Assembly (NCBI RefSeq): GCF_003852315.1
Contig: NZ_CP027762.1
Span: 2,709,501 to 2,773,500, forward strand
Origin: Pseudomonas sp. LBUM920
Lineage (GTDB): Bacteria > Pseudomonadota > Gammaproteobacteria > Pseudomonadales > Pseudomonadaceae
Length of the DNA stretch: 64,000 nucleotides
Direction: 5' to 3'
Below are positions 41,731 through 50,682 of the stretch, piece after piece. The stretch's first letter is position 1. Every line of letters starts with the position of its first letter. Below the pieces are notes generated by a model, which worked only from the letters and a program-made list of their open reading frames with translations, did no database searches and had not been told where the DNA came from. A program made the position numbers and the translations under genes.

Positions 41731-42549
41731 GTGGCCGCATCGGCAAAACATGCAGCCTGGGCACTGGCCCCGGCCTTGGCGGTGCTGTTCGCGTTCTGGC
41801 TGTTGCCGCTGGCGCACCTGATGGTGCTCGGCACCGAGAGCCGCGACAGCAACGGCAGCGGTTATTGGCAGGTGCTCAGCAGCACGCAGTACCTGGGCAG
41901 CCTGGCGCAGACCTGTGTGCTGGCCGTGATTGTGACGCTCACGGCGTTGCTGATCGGCGGCATCAGCGGCGTGTTTCTCGCACGTCAGCAGTTCTTCGGG
42001 CGTTCGGCATTGGTGGCATTGCTCACCTTTCCATTGGCGTTTCCCGGCGTAGTGGTGGGCTTTCTGGTGATCCTGCTGGCCGGACGCCAAGGCCTGTTTG
42101 CGGCCCTGGGCCTGCAACTGGCCGGTGAGCGCTGGATTTTTGCGTACTCGCTGGCGGGGCTGTTTGTCGGCTACCTGTACTTCTCGATCCCGCGGGTGAT
42201 CCTCACGGTAATGGCCGCGTGCGAAAGCCTCGACCGCAGCCTGGAAGAGGCCGCGCACTCACTGGGCGCCGGGCACTGGCGCGTGGTGTGCGACGTGATC
42301 GTGCCGGGGCTGGCGCCTGCGCTGGCCTCCTGCGGGGCGATCTGCTTTGCCACGTCCATGGGCGCGTTCGGTACCGCCTTTACCTTGGGCACGCGGCTGA
42401 ACGTCACCCCGGTGGCGATCTACAACGTGTTCACCAACTACGCCAACTTTGCCGTCGCCGCCGCGCTGTCGGTGGTACTCGGTGCAGTGACCTGGGCGGT
42501 GTTGCTGCTCACGCGTCGCCTGGTGAAAAACGCGGGGACGGTCCTGTGA
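41731..42549 (+). CDS. ABC transporter permease 1
   Basis: 272 residues, six helices. The EAA-type coupling loop appears as ACESLDRSLEEAAHSLGAGHWRVVCDVIVPG, the usual BPD_transp_1 signature. The GTG start abuts the stop of the binding-protein gene, with GAGGT upstream. Its 3' end overlaps the next permease gene by four bases, so all four transporter genes are translationally coupled. Confidence 0.93.
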   Translation: MAASAKHAAWALAPALAVLFAFWLLPLAHLMVLGTESRDSNGSGYWQVLSSTQYLGSLAQTCVLAVIVTLTALLIGGISGVFLARQQFFGRSALVALLTFPLAFPGVVVGFLVILLAGRQGLFAALGLQLAGERWIFAYSLAGLFVGYLYFSIPRVILTVMAACESLDRSLEEAAHSLGAGHWRVVCDVIVPGLAPALASCGAICFATSMGAFGTAFTLGTRLNVTPVAIYNVFTNYANFAVAAALSVVLGAVTWAVLLLTRRLVKNAGTVL

Positions 42550-43340
42550 AGCGCTCATCGCTGTTTGTGATGCAACTGCTGTTTACCCTGCTGGTGTGCG
42601 CCTTCATGTTGGTGCCGGTGCTGATGTCGTTGCTGGCCGGGTTGACGCGTAATTTCTTCGTCGGCCTGTCCAGCGGCTTGACCTTCGACTGGCTGGTGCA
42701 GGTGTGGCAGGCCTATTCGCCCACGGTGTGGCTGTCGCTGCAGCTGGCCCTGGCCTGTGCAGTGTGCGTCTGCGTGATCGGCGTGCCGGCGGCCTATGCC
42801 TTGGTGCGCATGAACAACCGCTTCAGCCGCGCCTTCGAAGAGCTGATGGTGCTGCCGGTGGCGATGCCGGGTTTGGCCAGTGCGTTGGCGTTGCTGTTGA
42901 CCTACGGCCAGTTCGGCAGCTTTCGCAGCAGTTGGCTGTTCATCCTGGTCGGCCATGTGTTGTTCACCTTGCCGTTCCTGGTGCGCCCGGTAATGGCGGT
43001 GATGCAACGTCAGCAACTGCCGGTGTTGGAGGAGGCCGCCGCCAGCCTCGGCGCGGGGCCGATCAAGCGTTTTTTCAGCGTGGTCGTGCCCAATTGCCGG
43101 GCGGGCATTCTGGCCGGCGTGCTGATGGTGGTCACCCTGAGCCTGGGTGAGTTCAACCTGACCTGGATGCTGCACACGCCGATGACCAAGACGCTGCCGG
43201 TGGGGTTGGCCGACAGCTACGCCTCGGCGCGTCTGGAAATCGCCAGCGCCTACACCCTTATCTTTTTGCTGATGATCGTGCCGCTGCTGATTGCGTTGCA
43301 GGCCATCAGTGCTCGTTTGTCCCGTGGAGAGCGTCGATGA
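42546..43340 (+). CDS. ABC transporter permease 2
   Basis: 264 residues, six helices, with its own EAA loop (QLPVLEEAAASLGAGPIKRFFSVVVPN). The pair forms a heterodimeric channel in the inner membrane. The GTG start is inside the 3' end of the preceding gene, and its stop overlaps the ATPase start by four bases. Confidence 0.93.
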   Translation: MKRSSLFVMQLLFTLLVCAFMLVPVLMSLLAGLTRNFFVGLSSGLTFDWLVQVWQAYSPTVWLSLQLALACAVCVCVIGVPAAYALVRMNNRFSRAFEELMVLPVAMPGLASALALLLTYGQFGSFRSSWLFILVGHVLFTLPFLVRPVMAVMQRQQLPVLEEAAASLGAGPIKRFFSVVVPNCRAGILAGVLMVVTLSLGEFNLTWMLHTPMTKTLPVGLADSYASARLEIASAYTLIFLLMIVPLLIALQAISARLSRGERR

Positions 43341-44368
43341 CCGCTATCACTATCCGCCTGCAAGGCTGTCGCAAGGCATTCGCCGACGGCACCGTGGCCG
43401 TGCATGACCTGAACCTGAGCGTCGAAGGCGGCGAAACCCTGGCAATTCTCGGCCCGTCCGGCTGTGGCAAAACCACGACTCTGCGCCTGATTGCCGGCCT
43501 GGAACGCCCGGACGTCGGCCAGGTGTTTTTCGGCGATCAGGATGTCACCCGCCTGCCCATCGAGCGCCGTGATGTGGGCATGGTGTTTCAGAATTACGCG
43601 CTGTTTCCCAACCTGGATGTGGCCGGCAATATCGTCTACGGCTTGAAGATTCGCGGCATGTCGGCGCCTGAGCGCAATAAGCGCTGCGAGGAACTGTTGG
43701 AACTGGTGGGCTTGCAGCACCACGGCAAGCGCAGCATCCATGAACTGTCGGGCGGCCAGCGTCAGCGTGTGGCCTTGGCCCGCGCCCTGGCGCCGCGTCC
43801 CAACGTGCTGTTGCTGGATGAGCCGCTGGCGGCCCTGGATGCGCAATTGCGCGAGCGCCTGCGCAGCGAGCTGGATCAACTGCTGCGCGGGCTTGGCATC
43901 ACCTCGGTGTTCGTCACCCATGACCAGGGCGAAGCCATGGCCCTGGGCGACCGCATCCTGGTGATGGAACAGGGGCGTATCGCGCAACTGGCCAGCCCAC
44001 GGGAGATCTACCAGCAGCCGGCCAATGCGTTTGTCGCAGGCTTCGTCGGCAACCTCAATGCCTTCTCTGTGCTGGCGCGGACTGCCCACGGCCTCAAAGT
44101 CTGCGGCGGCGAACTGCCGTGGCATGGCGCCGGTTTACCGAGCACCGTGTACTGCCGGCCCGAACACCTGCGCGTGATGGAAGACGAAGGCCACCTGCAC
44201 GGCCATCTGGTCGCGCAGTTCTTCCAGGGCGCACAAAGCCGCCTGCTGGTGGATGTGGGCGGCCCGCAACCGCTGCTGGTGGACAGCAGCGACAACCAAC
44301 TGCACCGTGTCGGCGCGCCGATTGCCCTGGCGATTGCGCCGCACATGGTGTTCACCCTGAATGCGTGA
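43337..44368 (+). CDS. ABC transporter ATP-binding protein (PotA/FbpC-like)
   Basis: 343 residues. Walker A is GPSGCGKTT near residue 38, then the Q-loop VFQNYALFPNLDV, signature LSGGQRQRVALARAL, Walker B NVLLLDEPLAALD and switch His in VFVTHDQGEAMAL. A C-terminal TOBE-like regulatory domain follows from about residue 240. Start and frame overlap with the permease gene show co-translation. The class serves polyamine, iron, thiamine or phosphonate importers. Confidence 0.93.
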   Translation: MTAITIRLQGCRKAFADGTVAVHDLNLSVEGGETLAILGPSGCGKTTTLRLIAGLERPDVGQVFFGDQDVTRLPIERRDVGMVFQNYALFPNLDVAGNIVYGLKIRGMSAPERNKRCEELLELVGLQHHGKRSIHELSGGQRQRVALARALAPRPNVLLLDEPLAALDAQLRERLRSELDQLLRGLGITSVFVTHDQGEAMALGDRILVMEQGRIAQLASPREIYQQPANAFVAGFVGNLNAFSVLARTAHGLKVCGGELPWHGAGLPSTVYCRPEHLRVMEDEGHLHGHLVAQFFQGAQSRLLVDVGGPQPLLVDSSDNQLHRVGAPIALAIAPHMVFTLNA

Positions 44369-44377
44369 GAGCTTATT

Positions 44378-45211
44378 TTGAACCGTCCGTTTCTTGTTGC
44401 GCAGATCAGCGACCTGCACCTTAAAGCCGGTAACCGCCTGACCTATGGCGTGGTCGATACCCTCGGCGCACTGCGCCGCGCCGTCGACCACCTGAACGCC
44501 CGCTACCCTCGGCCCGATATCGTGGTGATCAGCGGCGACCTGGTGGATTTTGGCCGCGCCGATGAATACGCCGTGCTGCACCCGGAGCTGGCACGCCTGC
44601 ACATGCCGTACTACCTGGTGCCCGGCAACCACGACACGCGCGGGCCGTTACTGGATGCGTTCGGCGATCACGCTTATCTGCCGACGTCGGCAGATGGCCC
44701 GCTGGATTGGGTTGTGGATGAGCATCCGCTGCGCTTGATCGGCCTGGACTCGACCATTCCCGGTGGTCACGGCGGCCAACTGCTCGACAGCCAATTGCAG
44801 TGGCTCGACGCGCAATTGGCACTGCGTCCCGAGGCGCCGACCTTGCTGATCCTGCATCACCCGCCGTTCAGCAGCGGCATCGGCCATATGGACCGCGAGC
44901 CCTTTGGCAACGCCGCCGCCCTGGAGCGCGTCGTCGCTCGTCACCCACAAGTGGAGCGCCTGTTGTGCGGGCATTTGCACCGCCCGATGCAGCGGCGTTT
45001 TGGCGGCAGTCTGAGTTGCGTGTGCCCTGGCACTTCGCACCAGATCGTGCTCGACCTGCAAGACGCCGCGCCTGCGCATTTCAACTTGGAACCGGCAGGC
45101 TTTGTGCTGCACCGCTGGGATGCACAGCACGGGCTGATCAGCCACAACGGCGTGTTCGGGGACTACCCGGGGCCGTATCCGTTTTATGACGCTCATGGAT
45201 TGATTGACTGA
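44378..45211 (+). CDS. Class III phosphodiesterase (CpdA/GpdQ-like metallophosphoesterase)
   Basis: 277 residues of the calcineurin-like metallophosphoesterases. All five metal motifs are present: QISDLHL, VVISGDLVDFG, LVPGNHDTR, LLILHHPPF and LLCGHLHRPMQ. This set is typical of cyclic-nucleotide and glycerophosphodiester phosphodiesterases. The TTG start lies 9 bp after the ATPase stop with GAGAG upstream, so it is the fifth gene of the importer operon. The absence of a signal peptide means it would act on the imported compound in the cytoplasm. Confidence 0.9.
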   Translation: MNRPFLVAQISDLHLKAGNRLTYGVVDTLGALRRAVDHLNARYPRPDIVVISGDLVDFGRADEYAVLHPELARLHMPYYLVPGNHDTRGPLLDAFGDHAYLPTSADGPLDWVVDEHPLRLIGLDSTIPGGHGGQLLDSQLQWLDAQLALRPEAPTLLILHHPPFSSGIGHMDREPFGNAAALERVVARHPQVERLLCGHLHRPMQRRFGGSLSCVCPGTSHQIVLDLQDAAPAHFNLEPAGFVLHRWDAQHGLISHNGVFGDYPGPYPFYDAHGLID

Positions 45212-45265
45212 GGTTTTACGGAGGTTCACTTCACTCAACTAAGCACTTGAATATTCGTTAACGCG

Positions 45266-45287
45266 GCGGCCAACCCAAGTTGGCCGC
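45266..45287 (+). terminator. Strong hairpin between phosphodiesterase and porin genes
   Basis: GCGGCCAAC-CCAA-GTTGGCCGC is a perfect nine-pair stem, but no T run follows within ten bases. It may be a weak terminator, an mRNA stabiliser or part of the porin leader. Confidence 0.5.
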
Positions 45288-45348
45288 GTGCATCCTGCTC
45301 CCCTTTTTACGCGCCCGGAACCTGGATTCCGCGCCGGAGTTCGTCCTG

Positions 45349-46668
45349 ATGAAAGCCACTTTGAATGTACTGAGCGTATTAACCGGCGGCCTGGGCATTG
45401 CCCTGAGCCCCTTGGCCTCGGCTGATTTCTTGAGTGACAGCACAGCCAACTTGAACCTGCGCAACTTCTACTTCAATAACGATAACCGCGACGGCGCCGC
45501 CGCACCGTCAAAGACCGAAGAATGGGGCCAGGCGTTTATCCTCAACTACCAGTCGGGCTTTACCGACGGCACTGTCGGTTTTGGTCTGGACGCCGTCGGC
45601 ATGCTCGGTGTGACCCTCGACAGCGGCACTGGCCGCCACGTGGGCAGCTCGATGATCCCCACCGATGACGGCAGGGCAGCCGACAGCTGGGCGCGCGGTG
45701 GTGCGACAGCCAAGGCGCGCTTCGCCAAGACCGAACTGCGCTACGGCTACCTGCGCCCGAACCTGCCGATCCTGGTGAGCAACGATGGCCGCCTGTTGCC
45801 GCAATCCTTCGAGGGCGCGCAGGTCACCAGCAAAGACATCGACAACCTCACGCTGATCGGCGGCCAGCTACAGCACACCACCGGCCGTGGCTCCAGCGAC
45901 CGCAGTGGCCTGGCGGCCGCGGGTGGCACGCAAGAGAGCAATAAATTCAACTACGCAGGTTTCGACTACCAAGTGAACAAGGACCTGCTGGTCCAGTATT
46001 ACTACGCCAACCTCGAAGACTATTACCAACAGCACTTTGCCGGGTTGATCCATGTAGTGCCGTTGGGCGACTACGGCTCATTGAAAACCGACCTGCGTTA
46101 TTTCAACACCACCTCCGACGGCAAGAACAGCACTGCGGCCGGGCGTGCCGAAGGGTATAAGTTCGGCGGCTATACCCAGAACGGCAACGGCGAAATCGAC
46201 AACAACACCTGGAGCGCCGCGTTCATCTACTCGCTGGGCCCGCACGCGATCACCGCGGGTTACCAGCGAGTCTCCGATGACAGTAACTTCGCCCAACTCA
46301 ACCAGGGTGGCCTGGTCAACAAAGGCGAGGGCGGTTCGAGCCTGTACCTTTACACCGACCGCACCGTGCAAACCTTCATCCAGGCCGGCGAACGCACCGC
46401 CTTTGCGCAATACGCCTACGACTTTGTCGCGCTGGGCCTGCCTGGCCTGAAGGCGTCGGTGATGTATTTGAAAGGCGACCATATCCTCACCACCGCCGGC
46501 AACACGGCCAGCGAATGGGAAGGGGACATCTCCCTGGATTACGTGGTGCAAAGCGGCACGTTCAAAAACGTCGGGTTTGGCTGGCGCAACGGCGTGTCGC
46601 GCAGTGAAGTGGCGCGCGACCAGGATCAGAATCGGGTGTTTGTGAGTTATTCGATTCCATTGCTGTAA
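45349..46668 (+). CDS. OprD family outer-membrane porin
   Basis: 439 residues. A signal peptide ends ...LASA, followed by the OprD start DFLSDSTANLNLRNFYFNNDNR. Other family parts are GFGLDAVGMLGVTLDSG, TELRYGYLRPNLPIL and a terminal barrel strand NRVFVSYSIPLL. It forms an 18-strand substrate-specific channel. It is on the same strand, 137 bp after the phosphodiesterase gene, so it may provide the outer-membrane entry for the same substrate. The open frame continues upstream of ATG 45349. Confidence 0.92.
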   Translation: MKATLNVLSVLTGGLGIALSPLASADFLSDSTANLNLRNFYFNNDNRDGAAAPSKTEEWGQAFILNYQSGFTDGTVGFGLDAVGMLGVTLDSGTGRHVGSSMIPTDDGRAADSWARGGATAKARFAKTELRYGYLRPNLPILVSNDGRLLPQSFEGAQVTSKDIDNLTLIGGQLQHTTGRGSSDRSGLAAAGGTQESNKFNYAGFDYQVNKDLLVQYYYANLEDYYQQHFAGLIHVVPLGDYGSLKTDLRYFNTTSDGKNSTAAGRAEGYKFGGYTQNGNGEIDNNTWSAAFIYSLGPHAITAGYQRVSDDSNFAQLNQGGLVNKGEGGSSLYLYTDRTVQTFIQAGERTAFAQYAYDFVALGLPGLKASVMYLKGDHILTTAGNTASEWEGDISLDYVVQSGTFKNVGFGWRNGVSRSEVARDQDQNRVFVSYSIPLL

Positions 46669-46687
46669 GGGCGCGATGCGCGGTGCC

Positions 46688-47170
46688 TCATGGCGATTTT
46701 GAGGCCCGCGCTTTCAGCGCGATCAGCGACGTTACGTGCGTCGCGTGGTCGTTATCGATGCGTTGAAAACCGCAGCGCAGATAGAACTGCGCGGCTTGCG
46801 GCGTATCGGTAGTGAGCCGGGCTTCCTGAAAATGCGCCGCCGCGTGCTCCAATAGCCGTTTGACCAGGGCTTTGCCAATTGCCTGCCCGCGCAGGCTGGG
46901 CGCGATGTAGACCCGACGTAGCCGACCGACCCCGGGACCTGCATAGGGGTCACAGGACACACCGCCGACGCCAATCAACTGGCCGTGACGAAACACGCCG
47001 AAAAGGCATTCACCCGGCTGATCAAACCGATTCGTACGGTTGTCCCATTCGCTGATAAGCCGCGTCAGAAACCTGAACCCTTCGGCGACAGCCTGCGCCC
47101 GCAGCGCATGGATCTGCTCGGGAAGCTCTTCCAGTTTGCGTATCGCAACGTCTTCGCGGGCGTGGGTCAC
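46688..47170 (-). CDS. GNAT family N-acetyltransferase
   Basis: 160 residues. The acetyl-CoA loop is VYIAPSLRGQAIGKALVKRLLE, and the C-terminal FYLRCGFQRID is the usual GNAT end. GTG 47170 overlaps the TGA of the preceding GFA gene (GTGA), so translation is coupled; an earlier in-frame GTG exists at 47191. The substrate is unknown. Confidence 0.88.
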   Translation of the reverse strand: MTHAREDVAIRKLEELPEQIHALRAQAVAEGFRFLTRLISEWDNRTNRFDQPGECLFGVFRHGQLIGVGGVSCDPYAGPGVGRLRRVYIAPSLRGQAIGKALVKRLLEHAAAHFQEARLTTDTPQAAQFYLRCGFQRIDNDHATHVTSLIALKARASKSP

Positions 47171-47553
47171 ACAGACGCCCCGCACAACCACGCAGCTTTG
47201 GATTCAATGCAGCTGTGCGCCTGCTTGTGCGCAGTAAAAGGGCTATCGAGGGTGCCGACTGCGATGGACATCCATTCTGGAAACTGTCCACGAGCGTCAG
47301 ACCAGAACAGCGATGATCCACACCGCGAGCAGAATTGGCGGGTGACGCCTGCTGAAGACTCATAGCTTCGAAGCACATCCTCAGCGGCGTTGATATTGAC
47401 GGCTGACCGAGGGGCGCTGGCATACGTGGCGAATGCCGCGCCGTGCGCTTTCTGGCATTTTTTGCAGTGGCAGTGGGTGACCGCTTTCAAAGGGGTCGAC
47501 ACCTGATAACTGATAGCGCCGCACAGGCAACTGCCTTGGGTCACTGCATCCAT
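47167..47553 (-). CDS. GFA family protein (glutathione-dependent formaldehyde-activating enzyme-like)
   Basis: 128 residues with the zinc-binding pattern of the GFA/Gfa-like family: GSCLCGAISYQV, CHCKKCQKAHGAAFATYA and RQFCSRCGSSLFW. All six to seven cysteines expected for two zinc sites are present. Despite the family name, many members have other, unknown thiol-adduct substrates. It is the first gene of a two-gene unit with the acetyltransferase. Confidence 0.92.
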   Translation of the reverse strand: MDAVTQGSCLCGAISYQVSTPLKAVTHCHCKKCQKAHGAAFATYASAPRSAVNINAAEDVLRSYESSAGVTRQFCSRCGSSLFWSDARGQFPEWMSIAVGTLDSPFTAHKQAHSCIESKAAWLCGASV

Positions 47554-47676
47554 GGTTGTGTGTCTCCCAGTAAGTATCGCGACAGTTTATTCCAGCGCGC
47601 AACGCCCAGGGTGAACGAGTTTGGGGGCGAGCGGGGCGCTTGTGGCAAACCGACATTGAGTGGCGAGCAGGCCTCT

Positions 47677-47811
47677 TGTGGCGAGCGGGCTTGCCCCGCG
47701 TTGGGGGGCGAAGCCGCCCTGAACCCGGCTGGCGCGATGTGCCTGAATGGGTGCGGCGCTCTTAGTGGGGCCGCTGCGCAGCCCAACGCGGGGCAAGCCC
47801 GCTCGCCACAG
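47677..47811. repeat. Long inverted repeat of a second REP family
   Basis: Perfect 29-bp arms (left 47677-47705, right 47782-47810) beginning TGTGGCGAGCGGGCTTGCCC, with a 76-bp loop. It is related to, but distinct from, the GTGGGAG-type REPs elsewhere. The rest of the 47554-47856 gap holds partial copies of the same motif near 47630-47675 and no gene. Confidence 0.85.
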
Positions 47812-47856
47812 CAAGCCCACTTAACACAGCAAGCTACAGTGGTTCATCAGTGTCGC

Positions 47857-49500
47857 TCACGACACCCGATTCCGGCCTGCGCCCTTGGCCTCATACAATT
47901 GCATGTCCGCCCGCTTGAGCAGCCCCAGGGAATCGCGGTCCGAGGGCTGCGCGATGCTCACACCAATACTCACCGTAACCTGGCCCACTGTCGGGAAGTT
48001 TGCCGCCGCCACGGCCGCACGGATTTTTTCGGCAACCACGTCGGGGCTGTCCGGCTCTTCAACCTCCGGCAGCAATACTGCAAATTCTTCACCGCCGTAT
48101 CGCGCGACAAAATCGGTGGCGCGCGTGGTGCTCTCGATCAGCGCCGCCAGTTGGCACAGCACGTCATCGCCGACGGCGTGACCGTAGGTGTCGTTGACGC
48201 GCTTGAAATAGTCGGCGTCGATCAGCAGCAAGGCAAAGGTGCGGCCGGTGCGTTGGAACAACAGGCTGCTCTCGGCGAGTTTTTCGTCGAAACGGCGGCG
48301 GTTGTAAACGCCGGTCAGTGCGTCGTGCGTGGCCAGTTTCAGCAGGTCGGCATTGGCCTGGGTAAGGGCGGCAGTGCGCTGGGTGACGGTGGCTTCCAGC
48401 GAGGCATTGGCTTCCTGCAGTTCGCGCTCCTTGGTCAGCAAGGATTGGGTCATGCTGCTGATGGAGCGGCCCAATTGGGCGATTTCCAGCACCGGATGCT
48501 CCTGGGGGAAGACGGCGCCGGGCTGCTGGTCTTGCACCTGTTTGGCGGACCTGGCCAGGCGCTCGATGGGGCGGCTGAGTGACGAGGCGAGGTAATAAGC
48601 GGCCAGCACAAAGATGAACGCCGCGAGCACGCCCAGCATGAGTAATTTGTACAGCAGGTTGTGCGCCGGTTGCAGTGCGACGTCCAACGGTTGTCGCACC
48701 ATGATGTACCAGTTCATTTTCGCATTCGACGGGCTCGGCACCGCCACCGATGCCGTGACGTAGCCGTTGCCGGTGAACCAGCCAGCGGGCGTGTGCAGTT
48801 GGTCCAGCGGCATTTGTTCGCCCGCGAGCAATTCCGGGTAAAGCACCTTGCCATCAATGTCGACGATCAACGCCTCGATCTGTGGGATGGCATCCTTTTG
48901 CATCACGGCGGAATCGACGATCTGGGTGACCCAGCTCCAGTGGGCATGGGCGCCCAGCACGCCAATCGTGTCACCCTGGGCATTGCGTATCGGTGCGGCG
49001 AAATCGATAAAGCGCAGTGGCTCACCGTCCGCCGCTCCCGGCAGCAGCTTGGCGAGCAACACCGCCTCGTGGGGATCACCGGTGTACTCGGCACGCATGC
49101 CGGCCTGAAACCATGGCCGCTGCTGCACTGATTGATTGACCAGCAAGCCGTTGACCGCCTGGCGCACGCGCCCGTCAGCATCGGCCACGCCCATCCATGC
49201 ATACTCCGCGCGCGATTGGGTGCGCAGTTCCATCAGCGTCAGAATATCCGGCGCGGTCAGGTCGCCCTTGCGCATGATCGGTGCCTTGCTCAACAGCGAC
49301 ACTTCCAGTTGCCGCTCGCGCAGTTGCACGGCCAACAGCGCGGCCGTCGAGCGCGCCGTGCTGAGCAGCGAGTTGCCGCTGGCCTGCTTCATCTGCTCGG
49401 TGGCGATATGGCCAACATAGAGGCCCACGCTCAGGAGTGTGACCAGTGATAAACCGGCAAACCATAGGGTCAGGTGACTGCGCAGGCTGGCTTTGATCAT
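47857..49500 (-). CDS. Cache-GGDEF diguanylate cyclase (membrane-bound)
   Basis: 547 residues. Two transmembrane helices (about residues 8-30 and 285-308) bracket a periplasmic Cache-type sensor (RAEYAWMGVADADGRVRQA, FIDFAAPIRNAQGDTIGVLGAH). A HAMP-like stretch and a coiled coil follow, then GGDEF with DALTGVYNRRRFDEKL and the catalytic loop RYGGEEFAVLLPE. It should synthesise c-di-GMP in response to a periplasmic ligand. It is monocistronic. Confidence 0.94.
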   Translation of the reverse strand: MIKASLRSHLTLWFAGLSLVTLLSVGLYVGHIATEQMKQASGNSLLSTARSTAALLAVQLRERQLEVSLLSKAPIMRKGDLTAPDILTLMELRTQSRAEYAWMGVADADGRVRQAVNGLLVNQSVQQRPWFQAGMRAEYTGDPHEAVLLAKLLPGAADGEPLRFIDFAAPIRNAQGDTIGVLGAHAHWSWVTQIVDSAVMQKDAIPQIEALIVDIDGKVLYPELLAGEQMPLDQLHTPAGWFTGNGYVTASVAVPSPSNAKMNWYIMVRQPLDVALQPAHNLLYKLLMLGVLAAFIFVLAAYYLASSLSRPIERLARSAKQVQDQQPGAVFPQEHPVLEIAQLGRSISSMTQSLLTKERELQEANASLEATVTQRTAALTQANADLLKLATHDALTGVYNRRRFDEKLAESSLLFQRTGRTFALLLIDADYFKRVNDTYGHAVGDDVLCQLAALIESTTRATDFVARYGGEEFAVLLPEVEEPDSPDVVAEKIRAAVAAANFPTVGQVTVSIGVSIAQPSDRDSLGLLKRADMQLYEAKGAGRNRVS

Positions 49501-49573
49501 GGGGGCTCATTTGAGTGTTTATTTTGAGCCATGGTATGCGTTATGGATGGGCTACGGCCAGCAGCAGGCGCGC

Positions 49574-50662
49574 TTATGTGTTGGTCTTCAATTTGGTCCA
49601 CAGCCGGGTGGCCAGCCGCGCTATCGCCGGGGGCAGGTCTTCGACGATAAACAGGCTGTCCATCACGCTTTTCGGCGGGTAGATCGCCAAGTCCTGTTTC
49701 ACGGCCGGCGTGAGGAACTCATCTGCCGCGCTGTTGGGGTTGGCGTAGTGGATGCTGTTGCTGATGTTGGCGATCACCTTGGGCTCAAGCAGGTAATTCA
49801 TGTAGGCGTAGGCGTTCTTTTCGTGCGGCGCGGCCTTGGGCATCACCACCATGTCCAGCCACAGCGTCGAGCCTTCCTGCGGGATCGAGTAGGCAATCTC
49901 GATACCGTTTTTGGCTTCTTTCGCGCTCGCGGCCGCCTGCACCACGTCGCCATTGAAACCGATCACCGCGCAGATATTGCCGTTGGCCAAGTCACTGATG
50001 TACTTGGACGCGTGGAAGTACTGGATGTAAGGGCGGATTTTCAACAGGGCCTGTTCGGCCTGTTTATAGTCGGCCGGCTCATGGCTGTGATGGGGCAGGC
50101 CCAGGTAATTGAGGGTGATGGGCAGGATCTGCGTCGGGTTGTCGATGATCGCCACGCCGCAGGTGCTGAGTTTTTTGATCGTGTCTTCATCAAAGAACAT
50201 CTTCCAGGACCGGGTGACGTCGGTGCTGCCAAAGAGTGCCTTGATCTTCTCGACGTTATAACCGATGCCCGCCGTGCCCCACATATAGGGAAAGCCGTAC
50301 TGGTTGCCCGGGTCGTTGACCTCAAGCTTCTTCATCAGCAGCGGGTCGAGGTTTTTCCAGTTCGGCAACTGGCTGCGGTCGAGCTTCTGGATCGCGCCCG
50401 CCTTGATCAGCCGCGACAGAAAGTGGTTTGAAGGGCTGACCACGTCGTAGCCGGTGTTGCCGGTCATCAACTTGGATTCGAGCACTTCGTTGCTGTCATG
50501 GATGTCGTAAGTGGGCGTGATGCCGGTGGCCTGAGTAAAGCGTGTGAGGGTGTCGTCGGCGATATAGCCGTTCCAGTTGGAGATATTCACCTCTTCAGCG
50601 GCATAGCCGGCCGCCGAAAACGCACCGAGCATTACCGCCACGGACCATTGCTTGATGTGCAT
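49574..50662 (-). CDS. Polyamine-type ABC substrate-binding protein (PotF/SpuD-like)
   Basis: 362 residues with a signal peptide ending ...AAGYAAE. Landmarks of PotD/PotF-class proteins are VNISNWNGYIADDTLTRF, GYDVVSPSNHFLSRLIKAG, YGFPYMWGTAGIGYNVEKI and PQEGSTLWLDMVVMPK, with the acidic and aromatic residues that bind polyamine amino groups. It sits directly downstream of a PuuB-like oxidase gene, which supports putrescine or a related amine as substrate. No permease or ATPase is adjacent. Confidence 0.92.
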   Translation of the reverse strand: MHIKQWSVAVMLGAFSAAGYAAEEVNISNWNGYIADDTLTRFTQATGITPTYDIHDSNEVLESKLMTGNTGYDVVSPSNHFLSRLIKAGAIQKLDRSQLPNWKNLDPLLMKKLEVNDPGNQYGFPYMWGTAGIGYNVEKIKALFGSTDVTRSWKMFFDEDTIKKLSTCGVAIIDNPTQILPITLNYLGLPHHSHEPADYKQAEQALLKIRPYIQYFHASKYISDLANGNICAVIGFNGDVVQAAASAKEAKNGIEIAYSIPQEGSTLWLDMVVMPKAAPHEKNAYAYMNYLLEPKVIANISNSIHYANPNSAADEFLTPAVKQDLAIYPPKSVMDSLFIVEDLPPAIARLATRLWTKLKTNT

Positions 50663-50682
50663 TGCATTCACCTTTGTTGTTG

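Noticed and set aside
40471..42258. 595-codon minus-strand open frame
   Set aside because: It is a high-GC shadow of the LacI and ABC transporter genes; the peptide is His/Gln/Arg-rich with no recognisable domain.
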